Assembly (NCBI RefSeq): GCF_000374085.1
Contig: NZ_KB893499.1
Location: 123,584 to 187,583, forward strand
Source: Spirosoma spitsbergense DSM 19989
GTDB taxonomy: Bacteria > Bacteroidota > Bacteroidia > Cytophagales > Spirosomataceae
DNA length: 64,000 nt
Direction: 5' to 3'
Of the stretch, positions 9,721 to 16,859 are shown piece after piece; the stretch's first letter is position 1, and each line of letters starts with the position of its first letter. Position numbers and translations under genes: made by a program. Under the pieces are notes generated by a model. That model was not told the DNA's origin. It saw only the letters and a list, made by a program, of their open reading frames with translations, and ran no database searches.

Positions 9721-10578
9721 ATGGAAATCGAACAACTCAAAAGCACGGCTACGGCCGTTCGGCGTGACATTCTTCGGATGGTTGCGGCCGTTAACTCTGG
9801 TCACCCCGGCGGCTCGTTAGGCTGCACCGATTTTTTTGTTGCGCTTTATTTTGAGGTGATGAACCGGAAGAAAGATGCCCAGGGCAACCCAATCTTCGAT
9901 ATGGACGGCCGTGATGAGGACATCTTCTTCCTCTCCAATGGCCACATCTCGCCCGTTTTTTACTCGGTGCTTGCACGGGCGGGCTATTTTCCGGTTAAAG
10001 AACTGGCGACGTTCCGCAAACTCGACAGCCGGTTACAGGGGCACCCTACCACCGCCGAGCATCTGCCGGGCGTTCGGATTGCCTCTGGTTCATTGGGGCA
10101 GGGCCTGTCTGTAGCCAGCGGAGCTGCTTACTCCAAGAAACTCAACGGCGACAAGAGCCACGTGTACGTCCTCATGGGCGACGGTGAGCAGCAGGAAGGC
10201 CAGATTTGGGAAGCCGCCCAGTTTGCGCCCAACAAAAAACTCGGCAACCTGACCGCCGTTATCGACCTGAACCACGCCCAGATTGACGGTACAACCGACA
10301 ACGTGAACAACAACCGGAGTCTGGCCGATAAGTACCGGGCATTCGGCTGGTTTGTCGACGAAATGGAAGGAAACGATATGGCAGAGGTCATCAAAACGCT
10401 AAAAAAAGCGCAACAGGACCCCGACGTCCCGACGATGATTCTGATGCATACCGAAATGGGCTTCGGCGTCGACTACATGGTAGGCAACTATAAATGGCAT
10501 GGCACCGCCCCCAACGCCGACCAGCTAACGCAGGCCCTGAACGGCCTGCCCCTGACAGTAGGAATGGAGGATTATTAA
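9721..10578 (+). CDS. Transketolase, N-terminal (ThDP pyrophosphate-binding) subunit
   Basis: A 285-residue half-transketolase. It carries the pyrophosphate/metal-binding part: HPGGSLG near the start, NGHISPVFYS, GSLGQGLSVASG, and the GDGEQQEGQ motif followed by the Asn in DLNHAQIDG. It should pair with the pyrimidine-binding subunit at 12210 to move two-carbon ketol groups between sugar phosphates in the pentose phosphate pathway. In most genomes with split transketolase the two genes are adjacent. Here they are 1631 bases apart, separated by an ATPase/TOPRIM-like gene pair and a hairpin element. Hand-counted GC over 10081-10320 is 139 of 240. Confidence 0.95.
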   Translation: MEIEQLKSTATAVRRDILRMVAAVNSGHPGGSLGCTDFFVALYFEVMNRKKDAQGNPIFDMDGRDEDIFFLSNGHISPVFYSVLARAGYFPVKELATFRKLDSRLQGHPTTAEHLPGVRIASGSLGQGLSVASGAAYSKKLNGDKSHVYVLMGDGEQQEGQIWEAAQFAPNKKLGNLTAVIDLNHAQIDGTTDNVNNNRSLADKYRAFGWFVDEMEGNDMAEVIKTLKKAQQDPDVPTMILMHTEMGFGVDYMVGNYKWHGTAPNADQLTQALNGLPLTVGMEDY

Positions 10579-10587
10579 TTGTGTGGG

Positions 10588-10662
10588 TGTAGAGACGCAT
10601 ATTTGCGTCTCACATCCGGACGGTTTGCTGACGCCTATGAGACGCAAATATGCGTCTCTACA
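10588..10662. repeat. REP/MITE-like double palindrome at the cassette's left border
   Basis: The arms 10588-10612 and 10638-10662 are perfect 25-base reverse complements. Each arm is itself a near-palindrome built on AGACGCA...TGCGTCT. The element sits 10 bases after the transketolase N-subunit stop and 8 bases before the ATPase ATG. It does not show the period-7/8 structure of the other hairpins, so I treat it as a different class. Confidence 0.8.
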
Positions 10663-10669
10663 TAGATCT

Positions 10670-11638
10670 ATGAAAATCAAACGCCTTGTCATCGAAAATT
10701 TCAAGTCCATTGAACGGATTGAGTTAATTGAGCCCAATCCGTTCGCGGTCTTTGTTGGCCCCAACGGGTCGGGTAAATCGAATATTTTCGAGGCTTTGGA
10801 GTTTGTGAATAGATGCGTAAAAGTTTCCCCTAATGAAGCTGTTCGTGAATTCGGCGGCATTGCCAACATTCAAAATCGTAATGGAGCGGATCTAGCCCAA
10901 TTTTTATTTGGCGTTTCGTTTAATGATAATGAAGATGAAGTAAAGTTCGCTTACGATAAGCTCATTGATTCAATCCGAAAGGATAATACGTTTGTCGTTG
11001 CAAAAGCGCCATCATCTGGTTATGAACAGTTTTATCTACATTTTAGCAGAGTTTTTGTAGGCAACAACAAAGTACCGAAGTTCAACTATCAAGATGACCG
11101 TTCTCTGAACTTTTCAGCCAGTAATCTAGAAAAAGTTTTGAAGCGCGTTCTAACAAATCCTATTCTGAGAGACGAAATCTTCGAGTGGCTCGAATTATTC
11201 GTACCAGGTTTTAAGGCCGTTGAAATAGATGATAGAGATGAATTGCATTGGTTTGAGGATTCCACACCAGAATATTTCACCAAAGAGTTAATCTCTGACG
11301 GTACATATAACATTCTGGCCTTGCTGACCGCCGTTTATCAGAGCGATGATAAACCGCAATTTTTGTGCATCGAAGAGCCGGAGAATGGGCTTCATCCGCA
11401 GGTAGCCGGGGAATTAGTCGATTTCTTCCGAATCATGTGCGAGGAAAGGGGGCATTACATCTGGCTTAACACTCACTCGCAATCAATGGCATCGCGCGTG
11501 AGACCAGAAGAATTTGTTGTTGTGGAGAAGAAGCAGGGAGCTACCACAGTCAGGCAGTTCGAAGAAGGTGATTTCCACGGTATGCGGGCAGATGAAGCCT
11601 GGCTTACAAACGCATTGAACGGAGGGCTAGCATGGTAA
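10670..11638 (+). CDS. AAA-15/21-type ATPase, probable sensor or motor of a defence pair
   Basis: A 322-residue ABC/SMC-like ATPase. Walker A is GPNGSGKS (30-37), a signature-like SDGT lies near 209, Walker B is FLCIEEPENGLHP (from 231), and a switch histidine sits in NTHSQS (about 269). The N-terminus MKIKRLVIENFKSIERIE is typical of RecF/OLD-type ATPases. I chose the ATG at 10670 because it begins this hallmark; the longer frame from 10583 only translates the hairpin. The stop overlaps the next gene's start (ATGGTAA, 11632-11638), so the two are translationally coupled. Hand-counted GC over 10921-11160 is 87 of 240, far below the flanking transketolase genes. Related ATPases work with TOPRIM partners in Gabija, OLD and PARIS anti-phage systems; that role is inferred here. 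Confidence 0.88.
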   Translation: MKIKRLVIENFKSIERIELIEPNPFAVFVGPNGSGKSNIFEALEFVNRCVKVSPNEAVREFGGIANIQNRNGADLAQFLFGVSFNDNEDEVKFAYDKLIDSIRKDNTFVVAKAPSSGYEQFYLHFSRVFVGNNKVPKFNYQDDRSLNFSASNLEKVLKRVLTNPILRDEIFEWLELFVPGFKAVEIDDRDELHWFEDSTPEYFTKELISDGTYNILALLTAVYQSDDKPQFLCIEEPENGLHPQVAGELVDFFRIMCEERGHYIWLNTHSQSMASRVRPEEFVVVEKKQGATTVRQFEEGDFHGMRADEAWLTNALNGGLAW

Positions 11639-12201
11639 ACATCGGATTTATCTGCGAAGGTGATACGGAAGTTAAAATTGTTAAATCGAGCGCATTCCAG
11701 CAGTTACTTATCGACTGTCGTCTACAATGTATATTTCCAATAGAAGACGCTGACGGTAACGGTAATTTGCTACCGCATAAACTAATGGAAAGGCGCAGTG
11801 TACTTGAGAAGGCCGGTACAAACGCCATTTTCGTATTGACTGATCTCGATCAGAACATTTCCATCGAAGATACACGACTACGAATTGGGGAATACAAAAA
11901 TCAGCATATTGTTGTTGCTGTTCGGCAGGCAGAAGCCTGGTTTTTAGCCGATTCAGCAACGTTGAGCCGCTTGCTCGATAGCCATTTTCATGTCGAATAC
12001 CCGGAACAGGAAACGAAGCCTTTCGAAAAAATACGTGATTTGTTCCTTCAGCGTACAGGACGTGGAGTTGGTACTAAACCGATACTAGCCCGACGAATGC
12101 TGAAGTATGGCTTCACCATCGAAAACGCAGCCAAACACCCGAACTGCCCCTCGGCGCAGTATTTTCTAACTAAATTGCAAACCCTCGCTTCGGCGAATTA
12201 A
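11632..12201 (+). CDS. DUF4276/TOPRIM-like protein, probable nuclease partner of the ATPase
   Basis: A 189-residue protein with the residue pattern of small TOPRIM-like proteins paired with AAA ATPases. An acidic motif follows the first strand (CEGDTE, E9 and E13), an aspartate pair follows a later strand (VLTDLDQ, D71 and D73), and RQAEAWFLAD (E101) is typical of the DUF4276 group. The C-terminal third is helical and basic. It overlaps the ATPase stop by seven bases and ends eight bases before the transketolase C-subunit start. GC by hand over 11701-11940 is 104 of 240. The family assignment rests on motif pattern, not a search. It may cut nucleic acid when released or activated by the ATPase. 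Confidence 0.7.
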   Translation: MVNIGFICEGDTEVKIVKSSAFQQLLIDCRLQCIFPIEDADGNGNLLPHKLMERRSVLEKAGTNAIFVLTDLDQNISIEDTRLRIGEYKNQHIVVAVRQAEAWFLADSATLSRLLDSHFHVEYPEQETKPFEKIRDLFLQRTGRGVGTKPILARRMLKYGFTIENAAKHPNCPSAQYFLTKLQTLASAN

Positions 12202-12209
12202 TCGAGACT

Positions 12210-13163
12210 ATGAAAAAATACGAGTATACCGAAAAGAAAGACACGCGTTCGGGATTTGGCGCGGGTATCGCCGAACTGGGCAAATCGAACCCCAGTGTCA
12301 TTGCGCTGACTGCAGATCTGGCTGGTTCACTCAAGCTGGAAGCCTTTATCAAAGATAACCCCGACCGGTTTATTCAGTGCGGTATTGCCGAAGCCAATAT
12401 GATTGGCGTATCGGCGGGGCTAACCATTGGCGGTCATATCCCCTTCGCTACCACGTTCGCTAATTTCGCAACGGGTCGGGTGTACGACCAGATTCGTCAA
12501 TCGGTAGCCTACTCCAACAAGAACGTAAAAATCTGTGCCTCGCACGCGGGCCTGACCCTCGGCGAAGATGGGGCTACCCACCAGATTCTGGAAGATTTGG
12601 GCATGATGAAGATGCTGCCCAACATGACGGTCATCAATCCCTGCGATTATAACCAGACCAAAGCCGCTACCCTGGCTATCGCCGAACACGTTGGGCCGGT
12701 TTACCTGCGTTTCGGTCGTCCGGTAATACCCGTATTCACCCCCGCCGACCAGAAATTTGAAATCGGGAAAGCCTGGACGGTGAACGAAGGAAAAGACGTG
12801 TCCATTTTCTGTACGGGCCACCTGGTTTGGGAAGCCATCAAAGCGGGCGAAATCCTGTCGGAGCAGGGTATTGAAGCGGATATTATCAACATTCACACCA
12901 TCAAGCCGCTGGACGAAGAAGCCATTCTTGCTTCTGTAAAGAAAACAGGCTGTGCGGTTTCGGCCGAAGAGCACATGATCAACGGCGGTCTGGGCGATAG
13001 CGTGGCACAGGTACTGGCCCGTTACTATCCGGCTCCTGTTGAATATGTAGGTGTTCATGATACATTCGGTGAGAGTGCCACTCCAGACCAACTCATGGAA
13101 AAGTACGGACTCACGGCCGACAAAATTGTTGAGCAGGTAAAAAAAGTAATAGCTAGAAAATAA
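12210..13163 (+). CDS. Transketolase, C-terminal (pyrimidine-binding) subunit
   Basis: A 317-residue half-transketolase that completes the enzyme started at 9721. The catalytic glutamate for ThDP activation is in CGIAEANMIG. FATFANFATGRVYDQIRQSVA-type sequence, HAGLTLGEDGATHQ and the C-terminal transketolase domain (EEHMINGGLGDSVAQ) are all present. It starts eight bases after the TOPRIM-like gene, so it is probably co-transcribed with the inserted pair or carries read-through from the N-subunit promoter. Expression balance between the two subunits could therefore depend on the cassette. GC by hand over 12241-12480 is 132 of 240, like the N-subunit. Confidence 0.95.
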   Translation: MKKYEYTEKKDTRSGFGAGIAELGKSNPSVIALTADLAGSLKLEAFIKDNPDRFIQCGIAEANMIGVSAGLTIGGHIPFATTFANFATGRVYDQIRQSVAYSNKNVKICASHAGLTLGEDGATHQILEDLGMMKMLPNMTVINPCDYNQTKAATLAIAEHVGPVYLRFGRPVIPVFTPADQKFEIGKAWTVNEGKDVSIFCTGHLVWEAIKAGEILSEQGIEADIINIHTIKPLDEEAILASVKKTGCAVSAEEHMINGGLGDSVAQVLARYYPAPVEYVGVHDTFGESATPDQLMEKYGLTADKIVEQVKKVIARK

Positions 13164-13174
13164 AGGAATCAGGC

Positions 13175-13277
13175 GTTAGGAACGAGTAATGAGGAGCCAT
13201 CCGGTTCCAATGATTGCTTCAGCATTTTTTATCGCCGGATGGCTCCTCATTACTCGCTCCTAACTCCTCGCTCCTGA
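13175..13277 (+). repeat. Start-proximal simple-repeat hairpin, copy 5 (sister of copy 4)
   Basis: The 30-base arms 13175-13204 and 13235-13264 pair with one mismatch. The arm core (GAGGAGCCATCCGG) is shared with the element at 9622, and the right side uses the same heptamers (CTCCTCA, TTACTCG, CTCCTAA, CTCCTCG, CTCCTGA). It ends six bases before the sigma factor ATG. Confidence 0.82.
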
Positions 13278-13283
13278 TGAAAA

Positions 13284-13856
13284 ATGACTGACGAAGAACT
13301 ACTTGCCAAATACCGCGACCCGTCGAGCCGGAACTATGCCTTTAACCTCCTGGTACGAAAGTATCAGCAGAAAATCTATTGGCATATCCGGAAAATGGTC
13401 ATCGACCACGATGATGCTGACGATCTGGTACAGGAAACGTTCATAAAAGTCTGGAACAGTCTGGAACAGTTTCGGGGTGACAGTCAGTTATATACCTGGG
13501 TTTACCGTATTGCTACCAATGAGTGCCTGAACTTCCTCAATAAGAAACGCCGACGCTTTTTTCTGCCCATTGGCGACGTGGAAGGTGAGCTGATGGAGAA
13601 GCTGGAAACCAACGCCGATTACGTTACATCGGGCAACGAGTTGAGTGGAGAAGAGATACAGTTAAAGTTGCAGAAAGCACTATTGAAACTACCAGATAAG
13701 CAGCGACTGGTTTTCAACATGAAGTACTTCGATGATATGAAATACGATGAAATTTCGGACATTACGGGTACATCAGTTGGTGCGTTAAAGGCCTCTTACC
13801 ACCTGGCTGTGAAAAAAATTGAAGATTATCTAACGAAAACCGATACAACCGATTAA
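13284..13856 (+). CDS. ECF-type RNA polymerase sigma factor
   Basis: A 190-residue sigma-70 family factor of the extracytoplasmic type. Region 2 spans about residues 20-90 (DDADDLVQETFIKVWNSL and TWVYRIATNECLNFL) and region 4 about 128-180 (LPDKQRLVFNMKYFDDMKYDEISDITG). It lacks sigma regions 1 and 3. The two small genes that follow, a membrane protein and a secreted Spy-like protein, match a Bacteroidota sigma/anti-sigma-like operon, so it probably responds to an envelope signal. A simple-repeat hairpin ends six bases before its start. Confidence 0.94.
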   Translation: MTDEELLAKYRDPSSRNYAFNLLVRKYQQKIYWHIRKMVIDHDDADDLVQETFIKVWNSLEQFRGDSQLYTWVYRIATNECLNFLNKKRRRFFLPIGDVEGELMEKLETNADYVTSGNELSGEEIQLKLQKALLKLPDKQRLVFNMKYFDDMKYDEISDITGTSVGALKASYHLAVKKIEDYLTKTDTTD

Positions 13857-13927
13857 ACCACAGCCGGCCCAGACTGTCAAATTCTCAGAAACAAGATTAA
13901 ATTGTGTATCGGATACACACCAATACA

Positions 13928-14392
13928 ATGAACGCCAAAAACGAATTCAGGCTTGATGAGTTACCCCCCGAGCATCCACTGCGGCAAGTACCGTTTACGG
14001 CTCCGGATGGGTACTTCGATACGCTACCCTCTCGCGTACAAGCCCACGTAACAAAAAAGTCCAGGCCCGTTTTAAGCATTAGCTGGTCCTGGCAACGGAC
14101 GGCAGCATCACTGGCGGGAGCCAGCCTGATTGCCCTGTTGATCTGGCAAACGCTACCTCAGCGCCAGGAGTCATTACCAGGTGAAGCACTGGCCGGAGTA
14201 AGCAATGAGATGATTACCGCTTACCTGGAAGAACAGGGAGTAAGTGCCTACGAACTTGCCGATAGCCAGCAACTTCACTCCTCACTGGGTAGCGATACAA
14301 CCGCCATTGAATTTCTCAATGTGAATCCGGTCGACATTCAGCAACACATTAAAGAATATAACGTGCAGGATATTCCCAATCAGGGTTCCTGA
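13928..14392 (+). CDS. Small single-pass membrane protein of the ECF sigma operon
   Basis: A 154-residue protein with one membrane segment (about residues 58-75). The cytoplasmic N-terminal part carries VPFTAPDGYFDTLPSRVQ, a motif often seen in small proteins encoded after ECF sigma factors in Bacteroidota. I chose ATG 13928 over GTG 13904 because MNAKNEF starts cleanly and an ATG is available; the difference is eight residues. It probably binds or modulates the sigma factor, but no zinc anti-sigma motif (HxxxCxxC) is visible, so calling it an anti-sigma factor would be inference. Confidence 0.8.
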   Translation: MNAKNEFRLDELPPEHPLRQVPFTAPDGYFDTLPSRVQAHVTKKSRPVLSISWSWQRTAASLAGASLIALLIWQTLPQRQESLPGEALAGVSNEMITAYLEEQGVSAYELADSQQLHSSLGSDTTAIEFLNVNPVDIQQHIKEYNVQDIPNQGS

Positions 14393-14401
14393 TTTTTTAG
14401 C

Positions 14402-14854
14402 ATGATTAACCTTACTACAATGAGATACGTATTTATCGGTTGGCTGGTTAGTCTGATGTTTATGGCACAGGTGGCCAATGCACAGAATGACGGCAATGGA
14501 CGGCAGAAAATTGAAGCAGCCAAAATTGGAATGATTACGAACCGGCTGAACCTGACTACCGATCAGGCTCCCCAGTTTTGGGCGGTTTATAATGAATACA
14601 ATGCAAAAAAACAGGAGTTAAACCGGCGGGTTCGTCAGTTAAATAACGCTCCAAGCCGCTCCGGTGCAAACGACGAACAACTGGTGAACGGACTTCGGGA
14701 AGTGAACGCAACTAAGCAGAAACTCGCCGATCTGGATGAAGAATACATGGGTAGATTTTTGAAAGTGATCACAGCACAACAGTTAACCGAGTTGTACAAA
14801 ACGGAACAGGTGTTCAATAAAATGCTGCTCAACAAACTGAATCAGGGAAATTAG
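14402..14854 (+). CDS. Secreted Spy/CpxP-like sensor protein of the ECF sigma operon
   Basis: A 150-residue (or 144 from the ATG at 14420) exported helical protein. The signal peptide ends at VANAQ. The mature part is charged and helical, with NRLNLTTDQAPQFWAVYNEYNAKKQEL, the pattern of Spy-like periplasmic proteins often annotated as sensors of ECF-type sigma factors. It begins nine bases after the preceding stop and ends the operon before a strong terminator. The internal ATG at 14420 gives a slightly cleaner signal peptide, so the start is uncertain by six codons. Confidence 0.85.
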   Translation: MINLTTMRYVFIGWLVSLMFMAQVANAQNDGNGRQKIEAAKIGMITNRLNLTTDQAPQFWAVYNEYNAKKQELNRRVRQLNNAPSRSGANDEQLVNGLREVNATKQKLADLDEEYMGRFLKVITAQQLTELYKTEQVFNKMLLNKLNQGN

Positions 14855-14936
14855 TGCTGTAAATAGCTACATTTTACGGCTTTTATCTACCTCCCTTTAG
14901 CGCATCGATCACAGACCCACCGGCCTCAAAGATTAG

Positions 14937-14985
14937 TTGAGTCGTACTATTATCCCTGATTATTGGGTATAATAGCACGACTCAA
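14937..14985 (+). terminator. Hairpin terminator of the ECF sigma operon
   Basis: The 17-base arms 14937-14953 and 14969-14985 pair with one mismatch around a 15-base loop, followed by a T-containing tail. Position after the last gene of the operon supports a terminator. Confidence 0.7.
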
Positions 14986-15109
14986 TCGTTTTCCGGAAAA
15001 CAGGACAGACAGCCGAATTTGTAACAAAATTCTCCCATTGGGCTTTACTATATACCAACCCTTACACGGTTCGGCATTCACTGTAATTTACCGTATAAAT
15101 TAATTCGAC

Positions 15110-15532
15110 ATGAACATTAAACGTAAAGCATCCGCCCATTGGGAAGGCTCGGGTAAAGAAGGAAAAGGAACAGTTTCAACGGCTAGTACAGTACTTAACC
15201 GTACACAATACTCATTCAACACACGATTTGCTGATGGCGTAGGTACTAATCCGGAAGAACTTATTGGCGCAGCACACGCGGGTTGTTTCTCCATGAAGTT
15301 GGCGTTTAACTTACAGGAGGCTGGTTTTACCGCCGATTCAATCGATACGCAGTGCGTCATTACACTCGATAGCGACGCTGGTCGCATCAGCGAGTCGCAT
15401 CTGGTCGTAAAAGCAAGCGTACCGGAAATCGACAAAGACAGGTTTCAGTCGCTCGTGGACGATGCTAAAGCGAATTGCCCGATTTCCAAGTTGTTCGACA
15501 CGAAAATCACAGTTGAGGCTACATTATCCTAG
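15110..15532 (+). CDS. OsmC-family peroxiredoxin
   Basis: A 140-residue protein that reduces organic peroxides. The OsmC fold is shown by KRKASAHWEGSGKEGKGTV at the start, the first redox cysteine in AHAGCFSMKLA, and the second in NCPISKLF. Length and order match OsmC rather than Ohr or YhfA-type proteins. It is a single gene with its own terminator at 15567. Confidence 0.93.
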   Translation: MNIKRKASAHWEGSGKEGKGTVSTASTVLNRTQYSFNTRFADGVGTNPEELIGAAHAGCFSMKLAFNLQEAGFTADSIDTQCVITLDSDAGRISESHLVVKASVPEIDKDRFQSLVDDAKANCPISKLFDTKITVEATLS

Positions 15533-15566
15533 ACCTATTAAGAAACCTACTTACTATAAGCATACA

Positions 15567-15594
15567 ACAAAGGCCGGACTGATCCGGCCTTTGT
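15567..15594. terminator. Terminator after the OsmC gene
   Basis: ACAAAGGCCGGA (15567-15578) and TCCGGCCTTTGT (15583-15594) form a perfect 12-bp stem with a four-base loop. It lies between the convergent OsmC and small coiled-coil protein genes and may serve both. Confidence 0.8.
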
Positions 15595-15648
15595 CGTTTA
15601 TATCTAAAAACTCTCCGGCATAAACACCGTTCTGTCAGGCGCTGAATG

Positions 15649-15924
15649 TCAGGGAAGTTTCTCCCGCAAAAAAGCCATAATTGTTTCCTGCCCGGTTCTA
15701 AGTTCGTCAAACTGCTTCTGCATCGATACAGTCAGGTTCGTCACACCTTTAGCCGTTGTTTCTGTCATTTTAGCGGCATAGTCTGCACGAACAGCGGCAT
15801 TGGTTGCATTCTGGTCGGCGCGGGTAACCATATCAATAAGCTTCCCTGCCCCTCGACGATCAATTTTTCGGAGTGCGTCAGCCATTAACGGCTCTAGTTG
15901 GTCAAGTCTGCGTTCGGGTGTCAT
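15649..15924 (-). CDS. Small hydrophilic coiled-coil protein of unknown function
   Basis: A 91-residue, highly charged, probably all-helical protein with no signal peptide or membrane segment (starts MTPERRLDQLEPLMADALRKID). Heptad-like spacing of Leu, Val and Ile suggests a coiled coil, and TRADQNATNAAVRADYAAKM is Ala-rich. I do not recognise a named family. Its codon use looks like its neighbours, it converges on the OsmC gene and the shared terminator would fit it, so it is probably real. The plus-strand frames across it are less protein-like. Confidence 0.6.
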   Translation of the reverse strand: MTPERRLDQLEPLMADALRKIDRRGAGKLIDMVTRADQNATNAAVRADYAAKMTETTAKGVTNLTVSMQKQFDELRTGQETIMAFLREKLP

Positions 15925-16090
15925 ACCGCTAACATAGGGGTAATAGTTGGCTTTGAATGTACACTATTTCTGGTCCTGTCCGTGAAAAAACAAGGCTCGC
16001 TCAAACGAATTCTGTACGATCTACAATCAACACGAATCGACACGGCTCATTATTTCTTTAGAACAATTTATGGATTACAAATGCTTTTTC

Positions 16091-16121
16091 CTATAATTGT
16101 GTCTTATATACACTATTATAG
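16091..16121 (+). promoter_or_regulatory. Candidate AraR operator upstream of araR
   Basis: CTATAATTGTGT (16091-16102) and ACACTATTATAG (16110-16121) form a palindrome with one mismatched pair around a seven-base spacer. It lies 28 bases before the araR start and is the only such palindrome noticed in the operon's leader, so it fits an autoregulatory operator for the arabinose operon. The assignment is inferred from symmetry and position. Confidence 0.55.
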
Positions 16122-16148
16122 ATTTCCTGGACCTTCTTTGTTGTCACA

Positions 16149-16850
16149 ATGGGTTATTACACGCATTCCAATCGGATCCTGGTTGCTCTGGACTGCATCA
16201 TTTTCGGCTTCGACGGGGAAGACATTAAGCTGCTGCTCATCAAACGAAACTTTGAACCTGAGCTTGGAAAGTGGTCGTTGATGGGTGGTTTTCTGGAGGA
16301 AAATGAGGACCTGGAAACGGCTGCCCAGCGAATTTTGTATGAGTTGACAGGCCTGAAGAACAACTACCTCGAACAACTACAAACCTTCGGCTCCATAAAT
16401 CGTGACCCTGTTGAACGCACCATTTCCGTTGTCTACTACGCCCTGGTCAACAGCCAGCAGCAGGATATAAACGCGATTAATGCGCATAATGCGTACTGGA
16501 TTAATCTATCGGACAAGCCCGACCTGATTTTTGACCACAACAGAATGGTAGAACAGGCCAGGCAGCAGTTACGCTACAAAGCGGCTTTGCACGCCATCGG
16601 ATTTGAATTACTGCCCGAACAGTTTACTATTCCCCAACTTCAGAAACTGTACGAAGCGATTTATAACCGCAAACTCGACCGGCGAAATTTCAGCCGAAAA
16701 ATAATTTCTACCGGGCTACTACTCAGTACAGGTCAAAAAGACAGCAGGTCGGCCACCAAAAAAGGGCAACTTTACCGGCTGGATACCACCAACTACCAGC
16801 GCTATCTAAACGACTTCGTGAGTTTTTTTCCGGAACTAACTTTAACCTGA
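16149..16850 (+). CDS. araR: AraR-type transcriptional regulator (Nudix domain plus winged helix)
   Basis: A 233-residue protein of the Nudix-related regulator family (NrtR/AraR). The Nudix fold covers about residues 8-140 and the C-terminal part (about 150-225) is the winged helix (LYEAIYNRKLDRRNFSRKI). The Nudix box at 47-69 is degenerate: the family pattern REUXEEXGU reads RILYELTGL, so key catalytic glutamates are missing and the domain probably senses a ligand. Bacteroidota AraR regulators respond to L-arabinose, and araB, araA and araD follow directly. It ends nine bases before araB and has a palindromic candidate operator 28 bases before its start, so self-regulation of the whole operon is likely. 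Confidence 0.88.
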   Translation: MGYYTHSNRILVALDCIIFGFDGEDIKLLLIKRNFEPELGKWSLMGGFLEENEDLETAAQRILYELTGLKNNYLEQLQTFGSINRDPVERTISVVYYALVNSQQQDINAINAHNAYWINLSDKPDLIFDHNRMVEQARQQLRYKAALHAIGFELLPEQFTIPQLQKLYEAIYNRKLDRRNFSRKIISTGLLLSTGQKDSRSATKKGQLYRLDTTNYQRYLNDFVSFFPELTLT

Positions 16851-16859
16851 CCGCCTACT

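Noticed and set aside
10583..10669. Longer reading frame in front of the ATPase (extra 29 residues)
   Set aside because: It translates the double palindrome; the conserved N-terminus of the ATPase family starts at the ATG at 10670.
10572..12204. ATTAAT occurs at both borders of the ATPase/TOPRIM cassette and might be a target-site duplication
   Set aside because: Both copies overlap stop codons (TAA), the match is six bases, and such a hit is expected by chance in AT-rich stop regions.
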